NCBI RefSeq assembly: GCF_025995175.1
Contig: NZ_BAPV01000061.1
Span: 62,001-126,000, forward strand
Length of the DNA stretch: 64,000 bases
Source: Asaia krungthepensis NRIC 0535
Lineage (GTDB): Bacteria > Pseudomonadota > Alphaproteobacteria > Acetobacterales > Acetobacteraceae
Direction: 5' to 3'
Both the position numbers and the translations under genes were made by a program. The notes beneath the pieces are model-generated. The model saw only the letters and a program-made list of their open reading frames with translations. It had not been told where the DNA came from and did not search any database. Below, piece by piece: positions 9,317-17,114 of this stretch (within the stretch, counting starts at the first letter, position 1; the number at the start of each line of letters is the position of its first letter).

Positions 9317-9988
9317 ATGTCAGATGACACGCTTTCTTCCCGCCTGGACCAGATTCGTACCCGGATCACACAGGCCAGTGCGGCGGCCGGACGCCTTCCG
9401 GAGAGCGTGAAACTGGTTGCGGTCAGCAAGTTCCACCCGGCAGCCGCAATCGAGCAGGCACTGGAAGCGGGTCAACGGCTTTTCGGGGAGAACCGCGTTC
9501 AGGAAGCGAAAGAGAAATTCCCCACTTTGCGCGAGCGCTGGCCCGATCTGCGTCTGCATATCATCGGCGGATTGCAAACCAACAAGGCGCAGGAGGCCTG
9601 TCGACTGGCAGACGTCATCGAGTCAGTCGATCGCCCTGCCCTGGTTGATGCGCTTTCACGGGCTGCAGACAAGCTGGAGCGCCTTCCTAATCTGTTCGTT
9701 CAGATCAATACGGGCGATGAACCCCAGAAGTCCGGCGTAGCACGGGAGGAAGCCGGAGCGTTCATCGCTCTGTGCAAGGCCCGTTTTGGTGAGGCGTTGC
9801 AGGGCGTCATGTGCATTCCACCGGAGGACGAAGACCCTGCGCCGCATTTCGCCTTTCTCGCCGGGCTCGCGCATGACCATAAATTAATGGAGTGCTCCAT
9901 GGGAATGTCAGCCGACTTCGAGACGGCCATAGCGCACGGCGCCACTCTGGTGCGGGTGGGCACTGCCATATTCGGTCATCGCCCCTGA
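9317..9988 (+). CDS. YggS/PLPBP-family pyridoxal phosphate homeostasis protein
   Basis: A 223-residue PLP-binding protein of the YggS/PROSC family. It has an alanine-racemase-like TIM barrel, the PLP lysine Lys38 in KLVAVSKFHP, the GENRVQEAKEK segment, HIIGGLQTNK, and a C-terminal ECSMGMSADFE/VRVGTAIFG phosphate-binding region. It buffers free PLP and affects amino-acid and vitamin B6 balance. I chose the ATG at 9317; an in-frame ATG at 9305 would add four residues, and neither has a strong ribosome binding site. Followed by kup after 161 bases. Confidence 0.94.
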   Translation: MSDDTLSSRLDQIRTRITQASAAAGRLPESVKLVAVSKFHPAAAIEQALEAGQRLFGENRVQEAKEKFPTLRERWPDLRLHIIGGLQTNKAQEACRLADVIESVDRPALVDALSRAADKLERLPNLFVQINTGDEPQKSGVAREEAGAFIALCKARFGEALQGVMCIPPEDEDPAPHFAFLAGLAHDHKLMECSMGMSADFETAIAHGATLVRVGTAIFGHRP

Positions 9989-10053
9989 TTCTGATTTCAG
10001 CTATGCGATGCTTGCGGTCACGCGAGTAATGATCGTATGGCAAAGTTTATGTC

Positions 10054-10063
10054 AGTGATCACT
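10054..10063. promoter_or_regulatory. Short palindrome upstream of kup
   Basis: AGTGATCACT, a perfect 10-base palindrome 86 bases before the kup start. It could be half of an operator or coincidental. No regulator can be named. Confidence 0.2.
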
Positions 10064-10149
10064 CACAACTATGTGTGCCGCGTGAGAGGCCTGAAGCTGC
10101 GCCTGTCACCGGCGCCCATCCCTGCCGCTTGCCATGAGTTGGAACAGAA

Positions 10150-12138
10150 ATGACAGACAGGCCTGACGGTCAGCCAGGTTCGACCAACGCCGCAGCAGCC
10201 CCGGCTGCCAAGACGGCGACCGCCGGACAGGGCTCGATCCGTGAGTTCGGTGCGGCTGAAGACCTGCACAAGAAGGCACCGGTCGGTCTGGCCGGTCTGC
10301 TGGGCGTGCTGGGGGTCGTCTATGGCGATATCGGCACGAGCCCGCTCTATGCCTTTCAGGCCTCGGTGCAGATTGTCGGCTCCATTCGCCATCCGGCGGA
10401 AAGCTGGGAGATCATGGGCATTGAAAGCCTGATCTTCTGGGCTTTGATGCTGGTCGTCACGATCAAATATGTCATGCTCGTCATGCGTGCCGACCATGAT
10501 GGCGAGGGTGGGATCATCGCGCTGATGTCTCTGGCGCAGCGCGTGTGCAAATCGCCCCAGTATCGCTGGTTCTTCGGCATTGTCGGTATCGGGGGCGCCT
10601 GCCTCTTCTTCGGCGATGGCATCATTACCCCTGCCGTTTCCGTGCTTTCGGCCATTGAGGGCATCGAGGTTTCGGTCCCTTCTGCCTCGCATATCATCAT
10701 CCCTGTGGCGATCATCATTCTGATCGCGCTGTTCAGCGCCCAGGCACTCGGTACGGGCAAGATCGGCCGCGCCTTCGGCCCGATCATGATGATCTGGTTC
10801 CTGACGCTTGCCGTGATGGGCATTCATTCCATCATGCAGACGCCAGGCATCCTCATGGCGCTGTCACCCTATTACGCGGCGCAATTCGTGCTCTATCACG
10901 GCTGGCTCGCCTTCATCGCGCTGGGTTCCGTTGTGCTGTCCGTGACAGGGGCGGAGGCGCTCTACGCCGATATGGGGCATTTCGGCCGCGCTCCCATTCG
11001 CTATGCGTGGCTGTTTTTCGTCCTACCCTCGCTGACGCTGAATTATCTGGGTCAGGGAGCATTGCTGCTCCGCAATCCTGCGGCGCTGCAAAATCCGTTC
11101 TATCACCTTGCTCCGGGCTGGGCGCAGATCCCACTTCTGCTTCTGGCCACCATGGCCACCGTGATTGCAAGCCAGGCGGGTATTTCAGGGGGGTTCTCCC
11201 TCTGCCGCCAGCTCATCCAGCTCGGTTACCTGCCGCGCATGAGGATCACCCATACGAATGCCGAAGAAGAGGCGCAGATCTACCTGCCCGTCTTCAACTG
11301 GGTGCTGGCACTCGGCTCGATCCTGCTGGTGCTCTCCTTCCGCTCTTCGTCGGCGCTGGCGGCAGCTTATGGCATTGCCGTTACCGGCACCTTCATGTGC
11401 ACCGCCGTTCTGGCCATGGTCGTGTTCCGTCGCGTCTTCAACTGGAGCGCGCCGCTTGCGGGTCTGGTCTTCGGATTCTTCCTGCTCAGTGACGGCACGT
11501 TCTTTGCGGCGAATGTGCTGAAAATTCCCGATGGGGGTTGGGTGCCGCTTGCCATCGGCGTGTCGGCCACCATTCTCATGACCACCTGGGCCCGGGGACG
11601 CAGCCTGATACGGGCGCGCCAGCTCGCAGACTCCCTGCCCATGGCGTCATTCCTGGCCAGATTGCCGCAGTCGCGCACCGTTCGCGTGCCTGGCATGGCG
11701 GTATTCCTGACAGCCAATCCCGACACAGTGCCGACATGCCTGCTGCACAACCTCAAGCATAACAAGGTGCTGCACGACCACGTCCTGTTCGTGACCGTCC
11801 AGAACCTCGACCAGCCCGAGGCCGAGCGCGGCCATCGTGCGATGGTCCAGGAGCTCGCACCGAATATTCATCGCGTTGTCGTCCGCTACGGCTTCATGGA
11901 GATGCCCAACCTTCCGAAGGCACTTGAGGAGCTGAATGCGGCAGGGGTCGAGTTCGACGCGATCCAGGCGTCCTATTTCGTGTCACGCGAACTGGTCGTG
12001 AGGTCGACCCTGCCAAAACTCTCGATCTGGCGTATGTGGCTCTTCCTGGTGATGGTACGTAATGCCGTGCCGAGCACCGAATTCTTCCGTATCCCGCCGG
12101 ACCGCGTGGTCGAGCTGGGCGTGAGGATTGCGATCTGA
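10150..12138 (+). CDS. kup: Kup-family low-affinity potassium uptake protein
   Basis: A 662-residue inner-membrane K+/H+ symporter. Residues 1-42 are hydrophilic and Ala/Thr-rich. The first helix begins at VGLAGLLGVLGVVYGDIGTS (the family signature is GVVYGDIGTSPLYAF). About twelve membrane helices run to roughly residue 480, followed by a cytoplasmic C-terminal domain of about 180 residues. Length and layout match the family. It mediates constitutive potassium uptake, useful at low pH. The last bases overlap the probable non-canonical start of hemW. Confidence 0.96.
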   Translation: MTDRPDGQPGSTNAAAAPAAKTATAGQGSIREFGAAEDLHKKAPVGLAGLLGVLGVVYGDIGTSPLYAFQASVQIVGSIRHPAESWEIMGIESLIFWALMLVVTIKYVMLVMRADHDGEGGIIALMSLAQRVCKSPQYRWFFGIVGIGGACLFFGDGIITPAVSVLSAIEGIEVSVPSASHIIIPVAIIILIALFSAQALGTGKIGRAFGPIMMIWFLTLAVMGIHSIMQTPGILMALSPYYAAQFVLYHGWLAFIALGSVVLSVTGAEALYADMGHFGRAPIRYAWLFFVLPSLTLNYLGQGALLLRNPAALQNPFYHLAPGWAQIPLLLLATMATVIASQAGISGGFSLCRQLIQLGYLPRMRITHTNAEEEAQIYLPVFNWVLALGSILLVLSFRSSSALAAAYGIAVTGTFMCTAVLAMVVFRRVFNWSAPLAGLVFGFFLLSDGTFFAANVLKIPDGGWVPLAIGVSATILMTTWARGRSLIRARQLADSLPMASFLARLPQSRTVRVPGMAVFLTANPDTVPTCLLHNLKHNKVLHDHVLFVTVQNLDQPEAERGHRAMVQELAPNIHRVVVRYGFMEMPNLPKALEELNAAGVEFDAIQASYFVSRELVVRSTLPKLSIWRMWLFLVMVRNAVPSTEFFRIPPDRVVELGVRIAI

Positions 12139-13292
12139 GCGCTGCGCCTCCGCTTTCTCTCTACGTGCACTGGCCGTTCTGTTTGGCCAAATGTCCGTAT
12201 TGCGATTTCAATTCCCATGTTCGCGACGTCATTCCCCACGAGCGCTTCACGGCTACCCTGCGTCAGGAACTCGCCCATGATGCCGCGCGCATAGGGCGGC
12301 GCAGTCTGCGCTCGATCTTTTTTGGCGGGGGAACCCCCTCGCTCATGCGCCCCGAGACCGTCGCGCAGCTGATCGAGGACGCGAGACGTCATTTCGACGT
12401 TTCTCCCGATCTTGAAATCACGCTTGAAGCCAACCCGACCAGCGTGGAAAGAGCAAAGCTTGCCGCCTTTGCCGAGGCCGGGGTCAACCGGATCTCGCTC
12501 GGCATCCAGAGTCTGGAGGAAGACTCCCTGCGTTTCCTGGGCCGCGAGCATTCGGCATCCCAGGCGATTCAGGCTCTGGAAACAGCGCGCACGCTTTTCC
12601 CGCGCCTTTCTTTCGATCTGATCTATGCGCGCCCCGGACAAAGCCTGAGTGCTTGGGAGACCGAACTGCGCGCGGCGCTCGCCCTAGCCTCGGATCATCT
12701 CTCGCTCTACCAGCTCACCATCGAGCAAGGGACGAAATTCGAATCCCTGTATCGTCAGGGTCGCTTCGTTCTCCCGGAAGAGGACGATGCGGCGCGTCTT
12801 TACGAGAAGACCGCGGAGATAGCCGGGGAATTTGGGATGCGCGACTACGAGATCTCGAATTATGCGCGCGTGGGTGCCGAGAGCCGTCACAACCTGACCT
12901 ATTGGCGCTATCAGGATTATATCGGCATCGGCCCGGGAGCGCATGGAAGACTCACGTTGGACAACACATTGCTCGCCACACGCCGCCACCGTGCGCCCGA
13001 GATCTGGGCGGAACGCGTGGAACAACGCGGCAGTGGCTCAACAGAGGAAACTCCGCTCTCAGGCGAGGAACGCGCCCGTGAGGCCCTGCTGATGGGACTG
13101 CGCCTGCGTGAGGGGATCGACCTCAACTGGTTCACAACGCGCACGGGGCGAACTCTATCTGAGAGCGTCGATTTATTCATTCTCGAGGCCGCCCGTGAGG
13201 AGGGCTACCTCACTCTGGATGACACTCGCTTGATCGCTACGGATGAAGGGCGTGTCCGGCTGGAGGCCCTTTTGGGCGCTCTGGTCCTCTGA
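12135..13292 (+). CDS. hemW: HemW-like heme chaperone (radical SAM)
   Basis: A radical-SAM family protein formerly annotated as HemN-like coproporphyrinogen oxidase. The cluster motif is CLAKCPYC (CxxxCxxC). The SAM-binding FFGGGTPSL, the SLGIQS segment and the C-terminal HemN_C domain follow. The only ATG/GTG/TTG start in frame before the cysteines is the GTG at 12165, which would leave just five residues before the first cysteine and has no ribosome binding site. A CTG at 12135, overlapping the kup stop (CTGA) and preceded by GAGG at 12123-12126, restores the usual N-terminus SAAPPLSLYVHWPFC (385 residues). I therefore favour CTG, as an inference. Confidence 0.88.
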   Translation: MSAAPPLSLYVHWPFCLAKCPYCDFNSHVRDVIPHERFTATLRQELAHDAARIGRRSLRSIFFGGGTPSLMRPETVAQLIEDARRHFDVSPDLEITLEANPTSVERAKLAAFAEAGVNRISLGIQSLEEDSLRFLGREHSASQAIQALETARTLFPRLSFDLIYARPGQSLSAWETELRAALALASDHLSLYQLTIEQGTKFESLYRQGRFVLPEEDDAARLYEKTAEIAGEFGMRDYEISNYARVGAESRHNLTYWRYQDYIGIGPGAHGRLTLDNTLLATRRHRAPEIWAERVEQRGSGSTEETPLSGEERAREALLMGLRLREGIDLNWFTTRTGRTLSESVDLFILEAAREEGYLTLDDTRLIATDEGRVRLEALLGALVL

Positions 13293-13615
13293 GGAGCCTG
13301 GCCTGGGTGGAACTCAGACAGGCAGGACGACAGCCCGGCAAAACATAGACAGATGAGCCGGCGATCAGGGCCCGCTTGCACCCGGTCCGTCTGAGCCTGC
13401 CCTATACCTTTCGAGCGTTCTTCTTACGCGCGGAGGCTTTGCGCTCAAGTTGACCCTTTAACGGAATTTTCCGCTTGAGGGGTCCGGCGCCCTTTTGGCG
13501 GAAAATTCAGGTCTTTTGTGATGTCGTGAGCCCGGGCGATCTTTTCAGCCCTCCGCAATCCTACCAGTATGTGTTTGGCGGGAACCAACCCGCCTTTCCG
13601 GAGTAAGAGCCTTCC
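13293..13615. other. Intergenic region between hemW and the nucleoside hydrolase gene
   Basis: No gene with a start codon is visible. The minus strand has a 34-codon open frame (13402-13506) encoding a very basic peptide, but it has no start codon. The main feature is a large inverted repeat at 13464-13508, listed separately. The nucleoside hydrolase promoter is presumably here. Confidence 0.5.
13464..13508. repeat. Perfect 11-bp inverted repeat with long stem potential
   Basis: The arms are GAATTTTCCGC (13464-13474) and GCGGAAAATTC (13498-13508). The 23-base centre can extend the stem in RNA through several G-C and G-U pairs. It lies about 108 bases before the nucleoside hydrolase start and 170 bases after hemW. 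It could be a terminator without a U-tract, an operator, or a copy of a small palindromic element. Confidence 0.6.
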
Positions 13616-14701
13616 ATGCGTCGTTTCCTTGCCAGCCTGGCGCTCGCCGCCCTCACCATCGGGTCGCATGCGGCTCAGGCCAATGCCGGACCCGAACTCG
13701 TTATCGCCGATAACGATTATCTCGGCCCGGGCGGCTCGAATATCCAGTCTGTGCTGCCATTGCTGAACAATCCGAAGCTGAAAGTCCTTGGACTGACGGT
13801 TGTAGCCGGAGATGACTGGGAAAATGCCGAGAGTGCCCGTATCCGCCGCTTTCTGGAAATTTCCGGCCATCGTGAGGTGCCTGTCTATGACGGCGCAACG
13901 CAACCTTTGATCAATACGGTCGCGCTCACCCGTCTCCGGGAGCAGCAATTCGGTACCCTGCCTTGGAAAGGGGCATGGGGCGGCCTCGGCTCGATGGAAA
14001 AGACACCCGACACTCAGCCCGCCGTCGCTGACACGCCGGACGGCAAGCCTAGCTTGCAGCCGCAGGGCGTACCCGCTGCTTTGTTCATGATCCAGCAGGT
14101 CCATGCCCATCCCCATCAGGTGACGATCATCGAAGCCGGCCCGATGACCAATCTGGCACTGGCCATCCGGCTCGATCCCAGCTTTGCCAGCACGGCAAAG
14201 CAACTCATCTTCATGGGGGGCTATCTCGATCTGTCGATGATGTCCGTGACGGGTAACGCGGATAATGGATCGGATTTCAACCTGATCTTCGATCCCGAGG
14301 CCGCGCATATTACCCTGACCGCGCCATGGTCGCGGATCACATCAATCGCAAATGTCTCGAATGACGTCATGCTGACGAAAGACGAGGTTGGAGCCATCGC
14401 CAGGGCCCATAAGAGCCCGGTCACGGAGTACCTCGTGAAATACTACGTGCCTCTGGCGATGTGGGACGAAGTCACGAGCGCCGTTGCCGCCGAGCCGAGC
14501 CTGATCACCAAGGCGCAGGATGCGTATATGGACGTCGAGACAGGCAAGGGTATCGGCTATGGCCACGCTTATGTCTGGCCGGACAGCCTCGCCCCCAAGG
14601 CGATGGGCGTACGCAAGGTGCGTATCGTCCAGGCCATCGATGTCGATCGTTTCAAAAAGCTTTATGCCGGGTGGGCGCAGGGTTTCGAGGGAAAACACTG
14701 A
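13616..14701 (+). CDS. Secreted nucleoside-hydrolase-like protein with altered metal motif
   Basis: A 361-residue protein with a signal peptide (about 1-24, ending in Ala residues), so it is exported to the periplasm or beyond. The fold resembles inosine-uridine nucleoside N-ribohydrolases: VIADNDYLGPGG at strand 1, LGLTVVAGDDWEN, IIEAGPMTNLALAI, FMGGY, NGSDFNLIFDPEAA and a late WDEVTSAV. The calcium-binding signature DTDPGIDD is not conserved: Asp32 and Asp34 are present, but the paired aspartates are replaced by Gly-Gly-Ser-Asn. It may be a divergent hydrolase or a non-catalytic relative. The DUF1489 gene follows after 3 bases. Confidence 0.8.
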   Translation: MRRFLASLALAALTIGSHAAQANAGPELVIADNDYLGPGGSNIQSVLPLLNNPKLKVLGLTVVAGDDWENAESARIRRFLEISGHREVPVYDGATQPLINTVALTRLREQQFGTLPWKGAWGGLGSMEKTPDTQPAVADTPDGKPSLQPQGVPAALFMIQQVHAHPHQVTIIEAGPMTNLALAIRLDPSFASTAKQLIFMGGYLDLSMMSVTGNADNGSDFNLIFDPEAAHITLTAPWSRITSIANVSNDVMLTKDEVGAIARAHKSPVTEYLVKYYVPLAMWDEVTSAVAAEPSLITKAQDAYMDVETGKGIGYGHAYVWPDSLAPKAMGVRKVRIVQAIDVDRFKKLYAGWAQGFEGKH

Positions 14702-14704
14702 CTC

Positions 14705-15127
14705 TTGCTGAACATGATCAAACTCGTGGTGGGCTGCACCACGCTCGATGAACTCGCCGCCTGGATGCAGCGCGGCGCGCGCATTGACGGATATGGCGTC
14801 ATCCGTACCCGGACCATGCCAAAACAGGCAGACGAGATTGCGGGTCAGGGCTCGCTCTATCGTGTCATGGGGGGGCTGGTCCTGTGCCGCCAGCCCATCA
14901 TGGGGTTCAGGCCCTTCACCCGGCCGGACGGCCAGCTCGGCACCCATATACTCGTCAATGACGAGATCATTCCCGTCCAGCCAAGAGCCATGCGCCCCTT
15001 CCAGGGTTGGCGTTATCTGAAGTCCGAGGACGCGCCGGGCGATCTCGGCGGCTCTGCCGCCGTGTCAGGCCTTGAGGCTCTCCCCCCTGCTCTGCGCCGC
15101 AGCCTGTCCGAACTCTGCCTCATCTGA
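14705..15127 (+). CDS. DUF1489 family protein
   Basis: A 140-residue protein of a family conserved in alphaproteobacteria and of unknown function. The opening IKLVVGCTTLDELAAW and the central MGGLVLCRQPIMGF, DGQLGTHILVNDEIIP and FQGWRYL segments resemble that family. The listed start is a TTG at 14705; an ATG at 14714 gives a start three residues shorter and equally plausible. It follows the nucleoside-hydrolase-like gene closely. The last 63 bases overlap the 3' end of the convergent FUSC gene. Confidence 0.78.
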   Translation: MLNMIKLVVGCTTLDELAAWMQRGARIDGYGVIRTRTMPKQADEIAGQGSLYRVMGGLVLCRQPIMGFRPFTRPDGQLGTHILVNDEIIPVQPRAMRPFQGWRYLKSEDAPGDLGGSAAVSGLEALPPALRRSLSELCLI

Positions 15128-17080
15128 ACAGCCACGACGCTTGCCGAGGCGGATCACAAGCGCCTCGTCGCCGAGGGCATTTGTTATGGCAGACAACTCC
15201 CCCCCATTGCGCAGCGCCTCGCACCACTGCCCGAAGCGGGCGGCCTCCTGCGGGTCGGGTTCTCGCAACCCGTTCTGCATGTCGAAGCGATAAAGCGTGA
15301 TCTCGCCGCTCAGCCGCCTCAGCGCTCTCAATGTCTCCTGTGTCCTGAAGCCCTCGCGCTCGCGCAGCTGCGTGACCAGTCCACCGAAAAGGGGCAAACC
15401 TCCTTGGGAAAACTCGGCCGCGATACTCGTCATCCCCGCCTCCCTCTGGGCCTTGTCCGTATCCTGTGGGCGAACATCCCCTGACAGAACGAGCCCGGCA
15501 TAGCGACAATGTGCCTCCATGGCGCGCCGCAGGAGATGATCCCGATCGGCATTGCCGCGATCGGGCCAGAGAATGAGCACGCAAAAGAGCGCAATGCCAC
15601 TGCCGATCAGATTATCGAGCACCCGCGCCCAGATGATGCCCCCGCCCGGCATCAAGGCCTCGGCAATGACCACGACAAGCCCGGTCAGAAAGAACACCAG
15701 CATGGTGTAATTGACGGCGCGCGTGGCGATGGCGGCGAGCGACATGAACACCGCCACAACAAGGAGTGCGGCCTTCCCAGGCAGGATGAGCGCACAGAGC
15801 GCCGCCATGAGAGAGCCTCCCACGCTGCCGATCACGCGCTCCATGCTCCGGACAAGCGTGACGTTTCCCGCAGGCTGCATGACCAGGAGGGCTGCAATCA
15901 GCGCCCAATAGGAAAATCCCTCTCCGCCATACAGGCAGACAAGCTGTGTCAGGGTGAGAGCGAGAGAAAGACGCCAGGCGTGACGCCATATGGCAGGGGT
16001 AAGCGTGAGACGGGGCCCTTCGCGCGTTGTCTCCTCCTGCTGATGGCGCCGCGCAAATGCACCGATCATGCGCGTGAAGGCCTCGGCACAGGCGAGGATG
16101 GGCCCCGCATTGACCACGCCCCCCATGCGCGACTCACGGTCGAGCGTGCGGGCAAGTTGACCCAGTATCCGGAAATCGGGCTCGGGCCGTGCGGCTTGTC
16201 GCATGCATTCATGACAGGCGGTGCCGAGGCGCTGGAGCAGTGCGCGCAACTCTGGCGCCAAAGGACCTGCCTCCGCCACATGCTCGAGAGCGAGCAGCGC
16301 GGTAAAAACACGCTCGGCCGTCGCAAGGGCTGCCTCCATGCGGCGTCTGAGCCGCAGATTGCCGTGACGTGCATCGAGCATCACCAAAAGCAGGCGCGCG
16401 CGCTCGATCGCGTTGCGAGCAGCCTGACGATGCACAGTCTCCCGCAGCCGCCCGGCTGCGAGTTCACGCGCCATCAGATCGAGAATATAATAGGTTGCGG
16501 AAAGGCTGCGGCGCGCCGGACCATAGGGCTGCTGGCGCCAGAGAACCAGGCAGAACAGAGTGGCCAGTGCACCCCCGGCAAAGAACAATCCGGCGATGAA
16601 TAGTGCCTGCGCAGGCGATGCCGGAAAGCCCGTAGCGGCAACGGCGGCACACCCTGCCAGCGCCCAGAGCTGCATGACAGCCGGTGAGAAGACCCGTGCG
16701 AGACCACAGCCCAGACCGATGAGCGCGACCATCGGCACCGTGACATAGGCCCCGAACACGCTCAGGGCCGAGACCGTGAAGACGAGAACCGTCCCGGCCA
16801 GGGTAAATCCACCCAGAACCTGAAACCGCTCGCGATCCGGCCCGCCCGGATCGATCAGGCAGGCCCAGAAACAGGCAAAAGCGATCCAGGCAAGCAAAGG
16901 CTGATCGAAGAAGAGCGACGGGGTGAGCGCTAGCGCCGTGACCACAGCGGCGCGGCCGCCCTCATACAGGCTGAGCTGCTCAGGGCTCAGCGTTATGGCG
17001 TAGCGGGCGAGATGATTGGTGGAGGTCGTGAGAAGCGCGGCGAAGGGGCGAGAGGAAGAAACCCGGGAAATCCCCTTCAT
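15065..17080 (-). CDS. FUSC-family (AaeB-like) inner-membrane efflux protein
   Basis: A 671-residue protein with the two-bundle FUSC/fusaric-acid-resistance layout. The first set of about six membrane helices lies at residues 45-185 (with WRQQPYGPARRSL after it). A cytoplasmic helical domain follows, then a second set at about 365-495 (SYWALIAALLVMQPAGN), and a C-terminal cytoplasmic tail. Relatives export aromatic acids and similar weak acids, usually with a periplasmic adaptor, but no adaptor gene is adjacent. It lies 34 bases downstream of the nitronate-monooxygenase-like gene on the same strand, suggesting co-transcription. Its 3' end overlaps the convergent DUF1489 gene. Confidence 0.85.
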   Translation of the reverse strand: MKGISRVSSSRPFAALLTTSTNHLARYAITLSPEQLSLYEGGRAAVVTALALTPSLFFDQPLLAWIAFACFWACLIDPGGPDRERFQVLGGFTLAGTVLVFTVSALSVFGAYVTVPMVALIGLGCGLARVFSPAVMQLWALAGCAAVAATGFPASPAQALFIAGLFFAGGALATLFCLVLWRQQPYGPARRSLSATYYILDLMARELAAGRLRETVHRQAARNAIERARLLLVMLDARHGNLRLRRRMEAALATAERVFTALLALEHVAEAGPLAPELRALLQRLGTACHECMRQAARPEPDFRILGQLARTLDRESRMGGVVNAGPILACAEAFTRMIGAFARRHQQEETTREGPRLTLTPAIWRHAWRLSLALTLTQLVCLYGGEGFSYWALIAALLVMQPAGNVTLVRSMERVIGSVGGSLMAALCALILPGKAALLVVAVFMSLAAIATRAVNYTMLVFFLTGLVVVIAEALMPGGGIIWARVLDNLIGSGIALFCVLILWPDRGNADRDHLLRRAMEAHCRYAGLVLSGDVRPQDTDKAQREAGMTSIAAEFSQGGLPLFGGLVTQLREREGFRTQETLRALRRLSGEITLYRFDMQNGLREPDPQEAARFGQWCEALRNGGELSAITNALGDEALVIRLGKRRGCSDEAEFGQAAAQSRGESLKA

Positions 17081-17114
17081 GATGCCGCAGCGCTCCCTTT
17101 GTGGAACGGGGCTT

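Noticed and set aside
13402-13506. 34-codon minus-strand basic peptide
   Set aside because: No start codon after the upstream stop, and it overlaps an inverted repeat, so it is not called as a gene.
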